Shown: positions 21,768 through 31,599 of the stretch, piece after piece
Layout: each line of letters begins with the position of its first letter
Numbering within the stretch: the first letter of the stretch is position 1
DNA from: Byssothecium circinans
Lineage: Eukaryota; Ascomycota; Dothideomycetes; Pleosporales; Massarinaceae
Assembly: GCA_010015675.1 (NCBI GenBank)
Contig: ML976990.1
Location: forward strand, 988,209-1,052,208
Reading direction: 5' to 3'
DNA length: 64,000 bases
Notes under the pieces: generated by a model
Told to the model about the DNA's origin: nothing
The model's database searches: none
The model's input: only the letters and a program-made list of their open reading frames with translations
Program-made: the position numbers and the translations under genes

Positions 21768-22749
21768 CTAATCCTCCACAACCTCAAATCCCATCCAGTA
21801 CCACGCCCTCCCCTCTCCCCCAGTAACACCGAAACGTATCGTATTCGCGCTCCCGCGCTCCATCCAGATGCAGAAGGACGGGGACGACGTCGTGGTAGCG
21901 CGCTCTGTGGTTTAGACTGGAGAGGTTGACGGCGGGTTGGTCGTTGACGAAGATGTGGGCTGAGGGGGAGGGGTTGGGTGCGTGGCGTGGTGGTGGTGGT
22001 GGTGGTGGTGGAATTGCACCCTGCACCCAGCACCCACTGGGTCCCGCCGGGGGCGGTGGTGTTGGGGAAGGTTGGGAGGGTGTTTGGGGGGGACTGGGGG
22101 GTTTGGGGTGTTAGTGTAGTTCAGTGCAGTGCAGGGCAGGGCAGGGCAGGGCAGGGCAGGGCAGGGCAGTTAAGGCCTTGGCCGGAAGACGAGCGCTGGG
22201 ATGGCGAGTAGGTGGTGATGGTGGTTCGTTGATGGAAGACCGCGTGGGGTTTTTCTGGTATTAGATTAGGTTGGATGGTAGCTGGTATCTGGTAGACTAT
22301 AGACCATAGATGCGGTGCGGTGCAGGGTGCTAGGTGCTATACTTACCCTAACCAGTTCCTCCCCCTCCTGCATTGCGTAGCGTAGCGTAGTATCAAACCC
22401 CAAGTTGGGCAAATACCCTATCCCATATTGACGTTGATCCCGGCTGAACACCCCAGAAACGTAAGAACAACGCCGGCTTCCACCAATCCTATCCCGCGGA
22501 TGTGGAGAATCGCGAGGGAAATGAGGGGATGGGGGGATAATAATTGAATTGCGATAGTAAGGGGGGGAATAGAGAGAGAGACTTGGTTGGGTTAGCCCGA
22601 TTTAAATGACTGCGCTGGCTGGGAAGAGATACCGTGGTAATGAAGGCTGTGTGTCCATACATTATCTGGTTTGGGAAGGCTGTGAATCGAACGCCTTCCG
22701 GTAGGTAGGTAGGTAGCTTAGTTCGCAAAATCTCAATGCGGAACTGAAG
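21768..22749 (-). CDS. Exons of an unidentified protein, possibly frameshifted
   Basis: At least four minus-strand blocks look coding and are flanked by splice signals: 22749-22633 (EGVRFTAFPNQIMYGHTAF); about 22510-22345 (IGGSRRCSYVSGVFSRDQRQ, YGIGYLPNLGFDTTLRYAMQ), ending at GTAAGT; about 22070-22034 (FPNTTAPGGTQWVL); and from 21962 (AHIFVNDQPAVNLSSLNHRA, RYHDVVPVLLHLDG) after CCCTCAG. The last block then loses frame: NTIRFGVTG and the ending FEVVED (stop at 21768-21770) lie one base out of register at about 21843-21850. The family was not recognised; the last part suggests a beta-sandwich. Two microsatellites lie in the presumed introns. Either a pseudogene, an assembly indel or an unseen intron explains the shift. 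The start codon was not found. Confidence 0.4.
21987..22011. repeat. (GTG)n trinucleotide repeat
   Basis: Eight uninterrupted GTG units, lying in the presumed last intron of the unidentified minus-strand gene. Confidence 0.9.
22131..22169. repeat. (GCAGG)n pentanucleotide repeat
   Basis: About eight copies of GCAGG, preceded by two GCAGT units. It lies in a presumed intron of the minus-strand gene at 21768-22749. Confidence 0.9.
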
Positions 22750-22959
22750 CTAGAACTAGAGCCAGATCCTTCACGCGCTCTATATGGTACCCTTTGCTAT
22801 GCAAAGCCAAGGAAATAGCGAGAGAAAAAAGAGAGCGCTCAGATCCTCCCAAACACCGAAAAAACCACAAAAATCCAGATACTGGTTGTGCAAACAACCA
22901 AAGCACGAGACCAAGCGACGAAAACCAAAGACGCAAAGAAACACATCCCAGCACACCGC

Positions 22960-25900
22960 TCACAACGCCTCTTCTTCCTCCCCCACATCCTCCCTACCCC
23001 ACTCATCCTCCTCATCTTTCCTAATGGTCGGCAACTCTGCCCTCACCTCCTTAACACTCCTCTTCTTCCTCCAAACCCCGCGATAATACTCCGTCAACCT
23101 CGGAAACCTCTCCTCAGTCCATCCCTCCCACTCCCCCACAATCTCATCCAGCGCAGGCCACATCTGACAATCCGCACAACTAAACCTCCTCCCTCCCACA
23201 AACGGCCCAGGGCCAAACCCCGCCCGTTCCTCCAGCGCTTCGAGCTGCGCCTCAAAGTCCGCCTGGTACGTCGGCACGTCCCGGTTGAGCCAGTACTTGA
23301 CGAGCGCCGAGATCTGGATGAAGATCTCGTAGGCGGCGCCCGTGCAGGGGTTGCCGCGCGCGTCCGTGTCGAGCGGGTAGTACCGGTCCAGGTACGCGAG
23401 GACGGGCACGTGGATGGAGATTTCAGTGTGCGAGGCGTCGTTGTCGCGGAAGTGGATTTGCCGGTCGACTTCGTATTCCCGCGCTAGTGTCGGCGGTGGG
23501 CAGAATGTATACTCGATGCCCTTCTCTGCGAGAAAGATTTTTACCGCGGTGGTGTCGACGCGGTTGTTTGTTGCGAAGAGGATGGGGAGGTCTTCGGGCG
23601 GGGCGTGCAGATGTAGGACGTCGAATCCCGTGCCGTAGTGCGAGGTCCAGTTGAAGGTGGAACTGTGGTTTTCGCGGCTGAAGGCCCGGACCATGCGCTC
23701 GGTTTCTTCGTCGTCGTCGTTGATGACGTCGTTGGCTTCGCGCTGGTCTTTGGAGGTCGCGCCTTGGCCCCAGATTACACGGTTTTTGGCATCGAGGAAC
23801 GTCCCGATGTGCCGGAAGGTGAGCGAGATGCGGATCCCGCTGTAAGCGTTTTCGGCTTCGCTGCGTTCGGTGGGAAGGCGCTTGTCGGCCATGATGCCGT
23901 GGAGCCATTTTTCGTTGGAGGCGAGGCCTAGGATGAACATGGAGTTGTGGGGCATGGCTACGCGTTGGGTTTCGCGTTGGTTGTTGTTGGCGGAGGAAAG
24001 GTCTGAGTCTGAGGAGGCTTCAGCAGCTTTGGCATCGGCGGCGGACTTCTTGGTGCGGAGGCGCATGGTGCGTTGGGCGCCGAAACTGACATTTACGATT
24101 GAGGAACCTTTGACGATGTCGAGGGTCTTGTCGGAATGCTCGGAGATGCAGTCGTTGCCGGAGCGGTAGAGTTGGATTAGGACATGGTTTAGAGGGTGGC
24201 CGACGAGCTTCTCGGCTTGTTTTCGTATCACCTGCACTTTTGGAGAAAAGTGCAATAGGGGGAGCGTTTGGTCAGTTGGGTGTCGATAGACTGGCATGGA
24301 ACCATCGGCACCAAATTCACCCTGACAGCACACCAATCGCGGGACTTCGCCCTGCTGGTGCAGCATCTTCTGCCATCGCACCTCGTTGTAGAGCTGAGTA
24401 AAGATCAAATCTTTCAATGGCCTCGACCGATCGGTAGGGTGAACTCGGGTGGGCGGAAAGAAATCGTAGAGGATACGTGAATCACCCTCTGCGATACGAT
24501 CATCCGGTCCCAAGGTGGGGAAGGTAGCCAGAGACTTTAATTTCGAACTCTTGACCATTTTCGCTGGGTCTACCTTATCTGTAGCCTGTGTCGAAGCTGC
24601 ACTTGATAAAGTGGCAGTGCTCCTTGCGGGGGAATGCGACGGCTGTGTGGGGTATTCTTTTTTTGAGTCTGACTTGGACGACCGGGACAGAGCTAAGCGG
24701 ACCCTCGATGCTGAAGATTTGTCCTTGGTTTCACCAAACAGAGCAGAATGTGAAACCGATGGTTTGAGCGAACGATCCTTGGAGGGGCTCTCTCTTAATT
24801 TATCACTGCTTTCAGCTTTGGCGATAGCTTTGGTGAGGGCTGCGGGTCGAAGCTTGTCGGCTGACGATGTTGCCTTGGGGGATTTGACAGCTGGGTCTGT
24901 GGTCTTGTCAGCCTTTGTAGGGTGGCGCAAGCTAGCTTCGGCTCCCTTCCTGCTCGACTCGGCCTTTTCCTTCTTGGCGTCTTCTTTCTTGCTCCTGTCG
25001 TTACGTGATCGCATGCGGATTTTGGTCTGTACAAGGCTGTTCTTCGCAGCGCCTTGTTTGTTTTGGTCAGCCCCGGGCACCTTTGCGCCTTGCACGAGTT
25101 TATCAGTGAATTGTTCGTCGCTGACTCTGTCGGCTGTGGCACTGCTTTCGGTGACCAACGTGTGTGAAGATGCTCGTTGGTGGCCGCTGGCGGTTATCGT
25201 GGGCGATTCCCCGCGTCGACGGCCGTGCCTGGAAGCGGGCGGGGCCTTGGGATCTGCCAAACGCAGGCTGTCAACAAAGCCCTGCAGTCTCTCCTCGTCC
25301 TGCGAGTTGCCAGTTTGGGGTGCGGAATATTCCTCCTCGTCCTCCTCGTCCTCCTCATCTTCTTGTTTCGGATAGAGTACATCATCGCTCGTGACAATGT
25401 TGGCATCAAAAAACTCCTCCATTCTTCTCAGTGCAAGTCTGTGCCGCGAACGCCTGCGAAAGCCGAGACAGTCTTCCACAACGTTGATTTTGATGCCATG
25501 GCGGGCGGCATCGACGACTGTCGCAAGGACAGACACGTTTGTGATACAACCGCATATATAGAGTTCCGTAACGAGCCGGGCCCGCAGGATCATCAATAGC
25601 GAGGTGCCCTGAAAGGCCGAATAATGGCTTGTTTGTACCACAGTATCGGTCTTTTCAATCTCTTCGATCAAGTCGGCGCCGGGCGTGTTGGTCAGACATG
25701 CTGGTCCAGACTTGGCCGACTGCCGCAAAAACAGCTCTTCGTCATCTTCGGTTGGAATCGCGCCTGCCTCTGTGGCCTCCGTCTGTAGTTCTTCCCGCTG
25801 AAGAGTTCGTCTTCGCGCTGATACGCGTTTAAGAAGGTCGAGTGCTCGGTTTTTATGTTTTGAGGATCTTGACAGGGCAGGGGGGAGATGTTTCGGCAGA

Positions 25901-26211
25901 TCATTGTCGTCGTCGGTGCTCTCTTCTCCGTCGGCCAGACCGCCAACCACAACGGCATCGCCCTCGCCCGTGGTAGGGTCGCTTGCAAGCCGGTCGGCTT
26001 CGTAGATGGTCTTGACCCAGACGACATTGGACGACTGCTGGCGAAAGGCCGGAATCAGGGTATGAATGCGGTCCAGGAAGCCATTCGGTAAATTCACGGG
26101 GAGTTTTCCGTCTGGCTGTAGGAAGTCGTTTTGGAGCCCAAGGACCAGCAGCGCCTTGTGTGTTTGGAAGTGCGGTTGGTTTTGGGCGACGAGTTCCAAG
26201 AGGGACATCAT
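22960..26211 (-). CDS. Three-domain protein: isochorismatase-like + AlkB-like 2OG-Fe(II) dioxygenase + GST-like, 1083 aa
   Basis: A single 3.25-kb frame. Residues 18-275 form an isochorismatase-like fold (KALLVLGLQNDFLQ, VWVKTIY, SAFQGTSLLMILRARLVTE, YICGCITNVSVLATVVDAA). Asp29 is present, but the catalytic Lys position reads Thr194 (VVQTSHYSAF) and the nucleophile Cys position reads Ser227 (TNVSVLAT). Residues 276-560 are Ser/Lys/Glu-rich linker. Residues 570-805 are an AlkB-like dioxygenase with His690-x-Asp692 (SEHSDKTLDIV), distal His769 (KWLHG) and RISLTFR (792-798), all ligands present; the SEHSD and R-x-SLTFR style is closest to ALKBH2/3-type DNA/RNA demethylases. Residues 860-1055 resemble a glutathione S-transferase (ILFATNNRVDTTAVKIFLAE; VLAYLDRYYP). 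The AlkB part should be active in nucleic-acid repair. SRAP/HMCES lies upstream on the same strand. Confidence 0.9.
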   Translation of the reverse strand: MMSLLELVAQNQPHFQTHKALLVLGLQNDFLQPDGKLPVNLPNGFLDRIHTLIPAFRQQSSNVVWVKTIYEADRLASDPTTGEGDAVVVGGLADGEESTDDDNDLPKHLPPALSRSSKHKNRALDLLKRVSARRRTLQREELQTEATEAGAIPTEDDEELFLRQSAKSGPACLTNTPGADLIEEIEKTDTVVQTSHYSAFQGTSLLMILRARLVTELYICGCITNVSVLATVVDAARHGIKINVVEDCLGFRRRSRHRLALRRMEEFFDANIVTSDDVLYPKQEDEEDEEDEEEYSAPQTGNSQDEERLQGFVDSLRLADPKAPPASRHGRRRGESPTITASGHQRASSHTLVTESSATADRVSDEQFTDKLVQGAKVPGADQNKQGAAKNSLVQTKIRMRSRNDRSKKEDAKKEKAESSRKGAEASLRHPTKADKTTDPAVKSPKATSSADKLRPAALTKAIAKAESSDKLRESPSKDRSLKPSVSHSALFGETKDKSSASRVRLALSRSSKSDSKKEYPTQPSHSPARSTATLSSAASTQATDKVDPAKMVKSSKLKSLATFPTLGPDDRIAEGDSRILYDFFPPTRVHPTDRSRPLKDLIFTQLYNEVRWQKMLHQQGEVPRLVCCQGEFGADGSMPVYRHPTDQTLPLLHFSPKVQVIRKQAEKLVGHPLNHVLIQLYRSGNDCISEHSDKTLDIVKGSSIVNVSFGAQRTMRLRTKKSAADAKAAEASSDSDLSSANNNQRETQRVAMPHNSMFILGLASNEKWLHGIMADKRLPTERSEAENAYSGIRISLTFRHIGTFLDAKNRVIWGQGATSKDQREANDVINDDDEETERMVRAFSRENHSSTFNWTSHYGTGFDVLHLHAPPEDLPILFATNNRVDTTAVKIFLAEKGIEYTFCPPPTLAREYEVDRQIHFRDNDASHTEISIHVPVLAYLDRYYPLDTDARGNPCTGAAYEIFIQISALVKYWLNRDVPTYQADFEAQLEALEERAGFGPGPFVGGRRFSCADCQMWPALDEIVGEWEGWTEERFPRLTEYYRGVWRKKRSVKEVRAELPTIRKDEEDEWGREDVGEEEEAL

Positions 26212-27187
26212 CTTGATGGCGTTAGGTTAGGCCGGGATAGCTGGTCGGAGCCGACCGGAGACGGACATGCGCACAATCAAAGAAGAAAATGGGAATGTCC
26301 AAATGTTGCAAAATGAGGAGGATGTGAAGCGGCGGCGGCGAGGCGATCAAGCAAGCGGTGACAGCCAGGGGATGTTGTAGAAACGCAGAAGACAAGACAT
26401 GGAGGCGGCGCGAAGATGGGCTCGGAGTTGCATTACCAGCGGTGCGAGGTAGCTGTAGCACTTACATGACAGTTACAGTTCCTTGGGCGTCTATGGCATG
26501 CGCAGAGGGGGGCAAGGAAGGCCAAGCGGTCCAAGTGGACTCAATGGAGACAAGAGGCTGATGCAGGGCGGCCTCTATCCATGTGTCCATGTGGGTGCAG
26601 CGGTGCAGCAGATGTTGACGGCAGCGGGCGGGAGGAGACACTCGGTTCGAGATGCGAACTAATCGCTGCCCACGCCTTCGTCTTGCACATCGCAGACCGG
26701 ACCAGACAGGGCACAGGTGCAGATGTAGGCGTAGGCGCAGGCGCAGGCGCAATATTTAGGAACCGCATGGCACTCTGTGAGACTGCAGAAATGGTCGAAA
26801 ATGCCACCGGCGTGGGCGTATCACCGCGCTCCCCCACCGCCCACCTAACAGTCAACCCGGCCTAAATACAGCTTCAGGCGACGCCATACGCTGCATGCCC
26901 ACGGAAGAATTGCCTTCTGCTTCATGACACGCATCGACACGCATCGACCAGCGGTCACGAGCAGCCATGCTGCTGCTCCCTCGCGAATCACATCCGAGCT
27001 CCAGTCTACATAGACGCGCCCGCGCCGCATGCCTCAAACAACCTCCTCGTACTCACCGCCCAACTGCTTCCTGCCTGCAACAACTCACTCACAAAAGGCC
27101 CGTCTAGCATGTCGGCAACACCTGACGGTGTGGTCAGCACCGAATACGAGACCCGGAATTATGGTTGAAAGATATCACGGCCCCGCC
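26212..27187. other. Intergenic between SRAP/HMCES and the AlkB fusion gene
   Basis: The 976 bases contain the promoter of the fusion gene and the 3' end of SRAP. Frames on both strands look compositional (His/Arg/Cys-rich) rather than coding. A GGCGCA-type 6-bp minisatellite lies at 26724-26751. Confidence 0.5.
26724..26751. repeat. Short hexanucleotide repeat (TAGGCG/CAGGCG)n
   Basis: About 4.5 copies of a 6-bp unit (TAGGCG, TAGGCG, CAGGCG, CAGGCG, CAA) in the spacer upstream of the AlkB fusion gene. Confidence 0.85.
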
Positions 27188-28786
27188 TCACTTGCTAAAA
27201 AACGACGTGATTTTCCGGCTGCCGTCGCCCTTGGACATTGTCTTTGCTGCACTACCGTTACTCGTGGCGCTTCTCCTCGCCTTCTTTGCAGGTGCCTTGG
27301 ACCCATGGTTTTGGGGGGACTGGCTTGCTGCGGCTACTGGCATGTCATCAGAGATTCTCTGTTTCCGTTGGGGGGCGCCGTCTGCCGTGCTACCATCATC
27401 TTCGCGCTCTCGCTTGATGCCTCGAGTATCAGCGTCTCCTGGTTGGGGAGATGGCTTTGCTGCTGGAACAGGTAATGGAGCATTATCTTCGGTACCTTCC
27501 ACGCGGTCCGTCGTCTCACGGGCCTCATTGACGTTGTGCTCGACTTTTGCATCCGTCTTTGCTTCCTTCTTTGCCTTGACGGTTTTCCGTTGGCTACCGA
27601 AAAAGTTGGCAATATTGTTCTTGTTGGCAGCGCTATCGATGGGCACAATGAACGAGGGCGAGTTGTTTCCGACCTTGCCCACGTCCTTACTGACCTGATA
27701 GCACTCGAGCTCGCCTTCAAAGGGCTTCAACAGCGACTGTAGGTCGCTGTTCCACTCGGTGCGGTTCGGGTCCAGCCACGTTCTGATAGCATCAGAGCCG
27801 TTTTCCAGGATGACGGGCATGCGATCGTGCAGGAACTTGAGCTGCTTGTTCGAGTCCGTGGTGATGACGGTGTATGTGTACAGCTTCTCGTCAGAATCTA
27901 GTCATGTCAGTCAACCGCCGCTAGCGAGGGAGCACATAACGACAGGGAAAACGTGGCACACTAGGTTCGCGACCAGGAAACGGTCGCTCTACAGCACGCT
28001 CCTGTCCGTCCGTCACGGCATACAACAGGCTCAATCTGATCACCGTTCAGGAGGAGAGCGTGCTATGGCGGTGTGCCTTCCCTGTCTGTACGCCTGACAA
28101 GGACGAGAACGACGGCCACTCACCTTCATACTGCACACAGTCCCAGAGTCCCGCAAAGCACATCAGCTGGCCGTCCTTGCGTTTTGTGAAATGCGGCAGT
28201 TTCTCTTTCCCGTTGTTCTTCTTTAGCCATTCGTAGAAGCCCTGTGCGACGACGATGCAGCGTTTCTTCTTCTTCATGCTCGTCCACATGCCGCGGTCTT
28301 CGTAGAGCGAGTCGTCGCGGCAGTTGATGGTCTTGATCATAGACCCGTAGTCGGGGTTGCGCTTCGTCCAGAACGGTACGAGACCTGGAGTTGCTGTGGT
28401 CAGCTCACGCATTCTAGTGAACGGCCAATAGAAGCTGTACATACCCCATTTCATGGCCTGTAGCTTATACTTGGTATTGTCAGCGTTCCCTTGTGCTGGA
28501 ACGCATGCTTCGTCTTTTGCTGCACTGTCCTTGTGATTGCTGCGGCTGCCTCTCTCTTCGTCCTTGCCGCCTTGATCTGTACCGTCCGCTCTGTAGACGA
28601 GGCCATGATAACCGGGCGCGAAGTTGTACGTGTGGCGAATGTGGTCATCTTCTGGGGCGTCGGCGACGGGCATATGCGACCGCTCGAGCTGCTGTCGCAC
28701 CTCTGAAGGACGCTGCCTGCGTGTGAGCTATACACATGATCACACAGTCTGCTACTTACCAGTGCAAATGCATACCGGCCACACAT
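27188..28786 (-). CDS. SRAP-domain abasic-site shield protein (HMCES/YedK family), 421 aa
   Basis: Four exons: 28786-28760, 28712-28445, 28384-28124 and 27897-27188. It starts MCGRYAFAL, so Cys2 is exposed after Met removal, as needed for the thiazolidine crosslink to abasic sites in single-stranded DNA. The other active-site residues are seen: Asn39 (TYNFAPGY), Glu150 (AQGFYEW) and His209 (KFLHDRMPVIL), plus KWGLVPFW. The first exon is only nine codons, which places the catalytic Cys on its own exon. After the SRAP domain (about 1-255) comes a Lys/Ala/Ser-rich tail with KNNIANFF (278-285) and, at the end, SRKITSFF (412-419), both resembling PCNA-binding PIP boxes without the leading Gln. Human HMCES also has a C-terminal PIP box. 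Role: protecting abasic sites at replication forks in the nucleus. Shares a divergent promoter with the Mgr3-like gene. Confidence 0.95.
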
Positions 28787-29154
28787 CTTTGCCTTCTTTC
28801 TTTACTATTTCTTGCCTAATCCAGACGTAGGATTCGTGTAGTCCTATTGGCGGAAGGGTATCAGGCGTTCTTCAGCAACAACTCGGCAGCCACACTATTT
28901 CTCTTGGGGTTTTCAGTGTGGAAAGAGGATGTTTTTCATGAAGGCCTGCAAAGTGATCAAGATATTGTCAGGTGGTAAGCGGAGTGTAGCTGTTGCCTCC
29001 CGTCATAGAAGAATGGTCAAAGCTCGACGTCATTACAGCGCGCTTTCAGCCCTACGCGTATATCGCTAACTTTTCCTCGCCAACATCACTGAGGTCTTGC
29101 TGCCCACGCCTCATCCGCTCAATTCTCCATCAATGATACTGTGAGAGAGCCACC
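28787..29154. promoter_or_regulatory. Divergent promoter region (SRAP/HMCES and Mgr3-like gene)
   Basis: The 368 bases lie between two start codons pointing apart and must carry both promoters. No specific site is named. Confidence 0.5.
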
Positions 29155-30557
29155 ATGTTCGCCAGGACTATACCCCGCGCGACTGTTAGAATCGGCCGCC
29201 ATGCCCAATGTGAGGCCTCGCAAAGAGCTTCTCAGCTCCCGCCGCGGTTATGGAAGCCCGTCCAGCAGCCTCTCTCGAAACGCCATGCATCATCATTCCG
29301 GCTCCAATTAAGAGACCAGATGCGGAGAAGCCCCATAATGTTCCCCTTCGCCGTCGCCAGGTACCTCCTCCACCATCCCAAGCCCCCTCAACCCAAAGCT
29401 AACCAATTCCCCCAGCATCCTCGCCATCGCCGGCTGGGCCGCCTACTACATCCCCTGGTACTACCAAAACATCATCATCAAGCCCTACCACAACTTCCCC
29501 GAGCCCGTGGCCAAGAAGCTGCGCCGCGCGCTCTTCTACAGCCGGGGCGCCTACCTCGACATCAAAGAAGCGAACAAGTACTTCCGCCAAGCACTACAAG
29601 TCGCGAGCGAAGAAGGCATGGATCCCTTCAGTGACGAGATTATGGGCGTCAAATACACAATCGCTGCGCTGTTTGAGGAGGCCGGGTACTATGCCATGGC
29701 GTGCGACGTGCTGGAGATTATGCGCGCGGATTGCCAGCGGTGGATGGACGAGTTTAGCGATCGCCACTGGAACGATGGGAATCGGAGTCGCGTGAAGAAG
29801 AACATGGTGCAGATTAATGTTAAGCTGGGGCAGCTGTATGACTGCAAGTATATGAACGAGCCCGAGGATGCGGAGAAGAGGCTAGTGGAAGCGGTGGAGA
29901 GCGTGTTGAAGGAAAGGCAGAGGAGGGAGACGGAGGGACTACGGCAGGGCGAGGGGGAATTCATGACGGATGATGAGGTTGGGGCTACGCTGGAGGCGCT
30001 TGGGCAACACTATGAGCAGAATGACTCGCATTACCTTGCGCTACCGCTCTTTGTGCGCGCTTTGGAATTGTGTCCGCCGAAATCATGTCACGGCGTCGTT
30101 TTGAGTACGTCCTTGGAACTTTTCTTTTCTCTAAAATACCTGGCTAACCACACCAGTGAACAACATCTCCACAAGCCTGGCCCAACAAACCCCTCCACCA
30201 CCGACTTCTCCTTCCTCCCCAACACCTTCATCCTCACCCGGCTCCTTCCCCTCCGCGCCCGCGCCTCCCCGCACCGTCCTCGTCGAGCAAGCGCGCCAAT
30301 GGGCCACTAAAGCCCTCGCGCTCGCAAGCTCCATAACCCCACCCGACCGCACCGACGAATGCGACGTCGGCTGCGCGGTCGCAACGCACAACCTGGGCGA
30401 GTTCTTGGAGATGGAGGGCAGGCTCAAAGAAGCGAGGGTCAAGTATCAGGAAGCAGCGAGTTTAGCAAAGAGTGTGGGGTTCGTGGAGGGCGTGGGGAAT
30501 GCGAAGGCGGGGGTCGAGAGGGTGAGGATGTTGGAGAGGGAGGCGGGGAAGAAATAG
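29155..30557 (+). CDS. Mitochondrial inner-membrane TPR protein, Mgr3-like, 431 aa
   Basis: Three exons: 29155-29360, 29416-30104 and 30157-30557; the start has a CCACCATG context. The first 65 residues are Arg/Ser/Gln-rich without acids (MFARTIPRATVRIGRHAQ), a clear mitochondrial presequence. A membrane segment follows (SILAIAGWAAYYIPWYYQ), then KPYHNFPEPVAKKLRRALFY and tetratricopeptide-like helices (YFRQALQVASEEGMDP; VKYTIAALFEEAGYYAMACD; AEKRLVEAVESVLKERQRR; GEFLEMEGRLKEARVKYQEA). In yeast Mgr3 is an adaptor that, with Mgr1, delivers substrates to the i-AAA protease Yme1. The homology call rests on this layout. A Pro/Ser-rich loop occupies about 300-330. Confidence 0.8.
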
Positions 30558-31167
30558 ATGTCGAATATAGTGTGGATAGTGTGTGTATACCCAGCTCCGT
30601 GATAACTTCTTTTCATCTGGTCTTGTCTCGTCTCGTCCGTACTTGTATTGGATTGGGTGACGGCAGGCTTGCTTGCTTACATCATTCGTACTCCCCACTT
30701 TCTTTGCGTATAAAAAGCGCCCTTCCTTCTCCTCGTCCCTGACTCTTTCTTCCTACACAGCACTACTTCGAAGTCGTAAAGGCTCGGAAAAGTCTTCTAA
30801 AACGGACGGAAAGATGAGACATGGAGGCTGCGAGTGCCTCGGCACTTCAAAAGAAAAAAAAAACCTGTAACTTGGGTTCCTATGGGAACGTTTTCTTTCT
30901 GGGGACTAAAACCGGAGGAGACAAAAACAAGGCGGGCGTCTGGGAATGTGCTTCGGTGTTCTTGGAACAACATCAAAGCACGCATATAAAAAATGCATGG
31001 TGTTCCTTCCCAGTGCTTTTTACTCTATACATCATCGTATGGGCGAAGCATGGGAACGGGAACGGGAAGTCGAGAATCCGAATGTCAAGTCCAGGAGAAC
31101 TAAAATCAAATGCAACGCACTGGAATGTGGGAGCATTGTTGTCTGCCGTGAACTAGGATCTGGAGGA

Positions 31168-31184
31168 CTAGAGTTCCACTCTAG
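31168..31184. repeat. Perfect short inverted repeat (7-bp arms, 3-nt loop)
   Basis: CTAGAGT-TCC-ACTCTAG forms a perfect hairpin in the gene-poor block. It could be a chance occurrence; no terminator-like tract follows it. Confidence 0.6.
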
Positions 31185-31599
31185 CAGTAAAAATGTGACC
31201 TGCAGTTGGGCGGGAGGGTGCATAGATGGAGGGAAGAAAGAGTCCTTCCAATGTTTTTCCCCCCAAAGTTTGTCTGTCCTGTGGACGGTGTGAGAGAGTA
31301 GGAAAACGAGGGAAACAACGCGAATGGACTTATGTCGAAAACGGCGACAGAAGAGGGAAATGTGTTTGCCGCTTCCGTTGATTCTCGAATATTTTCGACG
31401 TGGAGACAAAGGCCACGGAAGAGATGCCGTGGACGTGGCAGCTTTTTGGAGGATATGGGAGGTGTACGACGTGCTGGAACGAGTAGATTTTTTTCCGAGG
31501 AGAGAGAGGGAGGGAGAGGAATGAAAAGGGGCATGAAAGAAGTTGCATGGGAGTCTCGGGAGCTTGAGCGATTTTAAAAAACATTGGACAGCTGAGATG

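Noticed and set aside
24515..25375. A 286-codon plus-strand frame inside the AlkB fusion gene
   Set aside because: It is antisense to the Ser/Lys/Glu linker of a convincing multi-domain protein and shows no domain.
30946..31010. TGTGCTTCGG followed by GGAACAAC, compared with U6 snRNA
   Set aside because: The U6 5' stem is only partly matched and the ACAGAGA and AGC core blocks are absent downstream.
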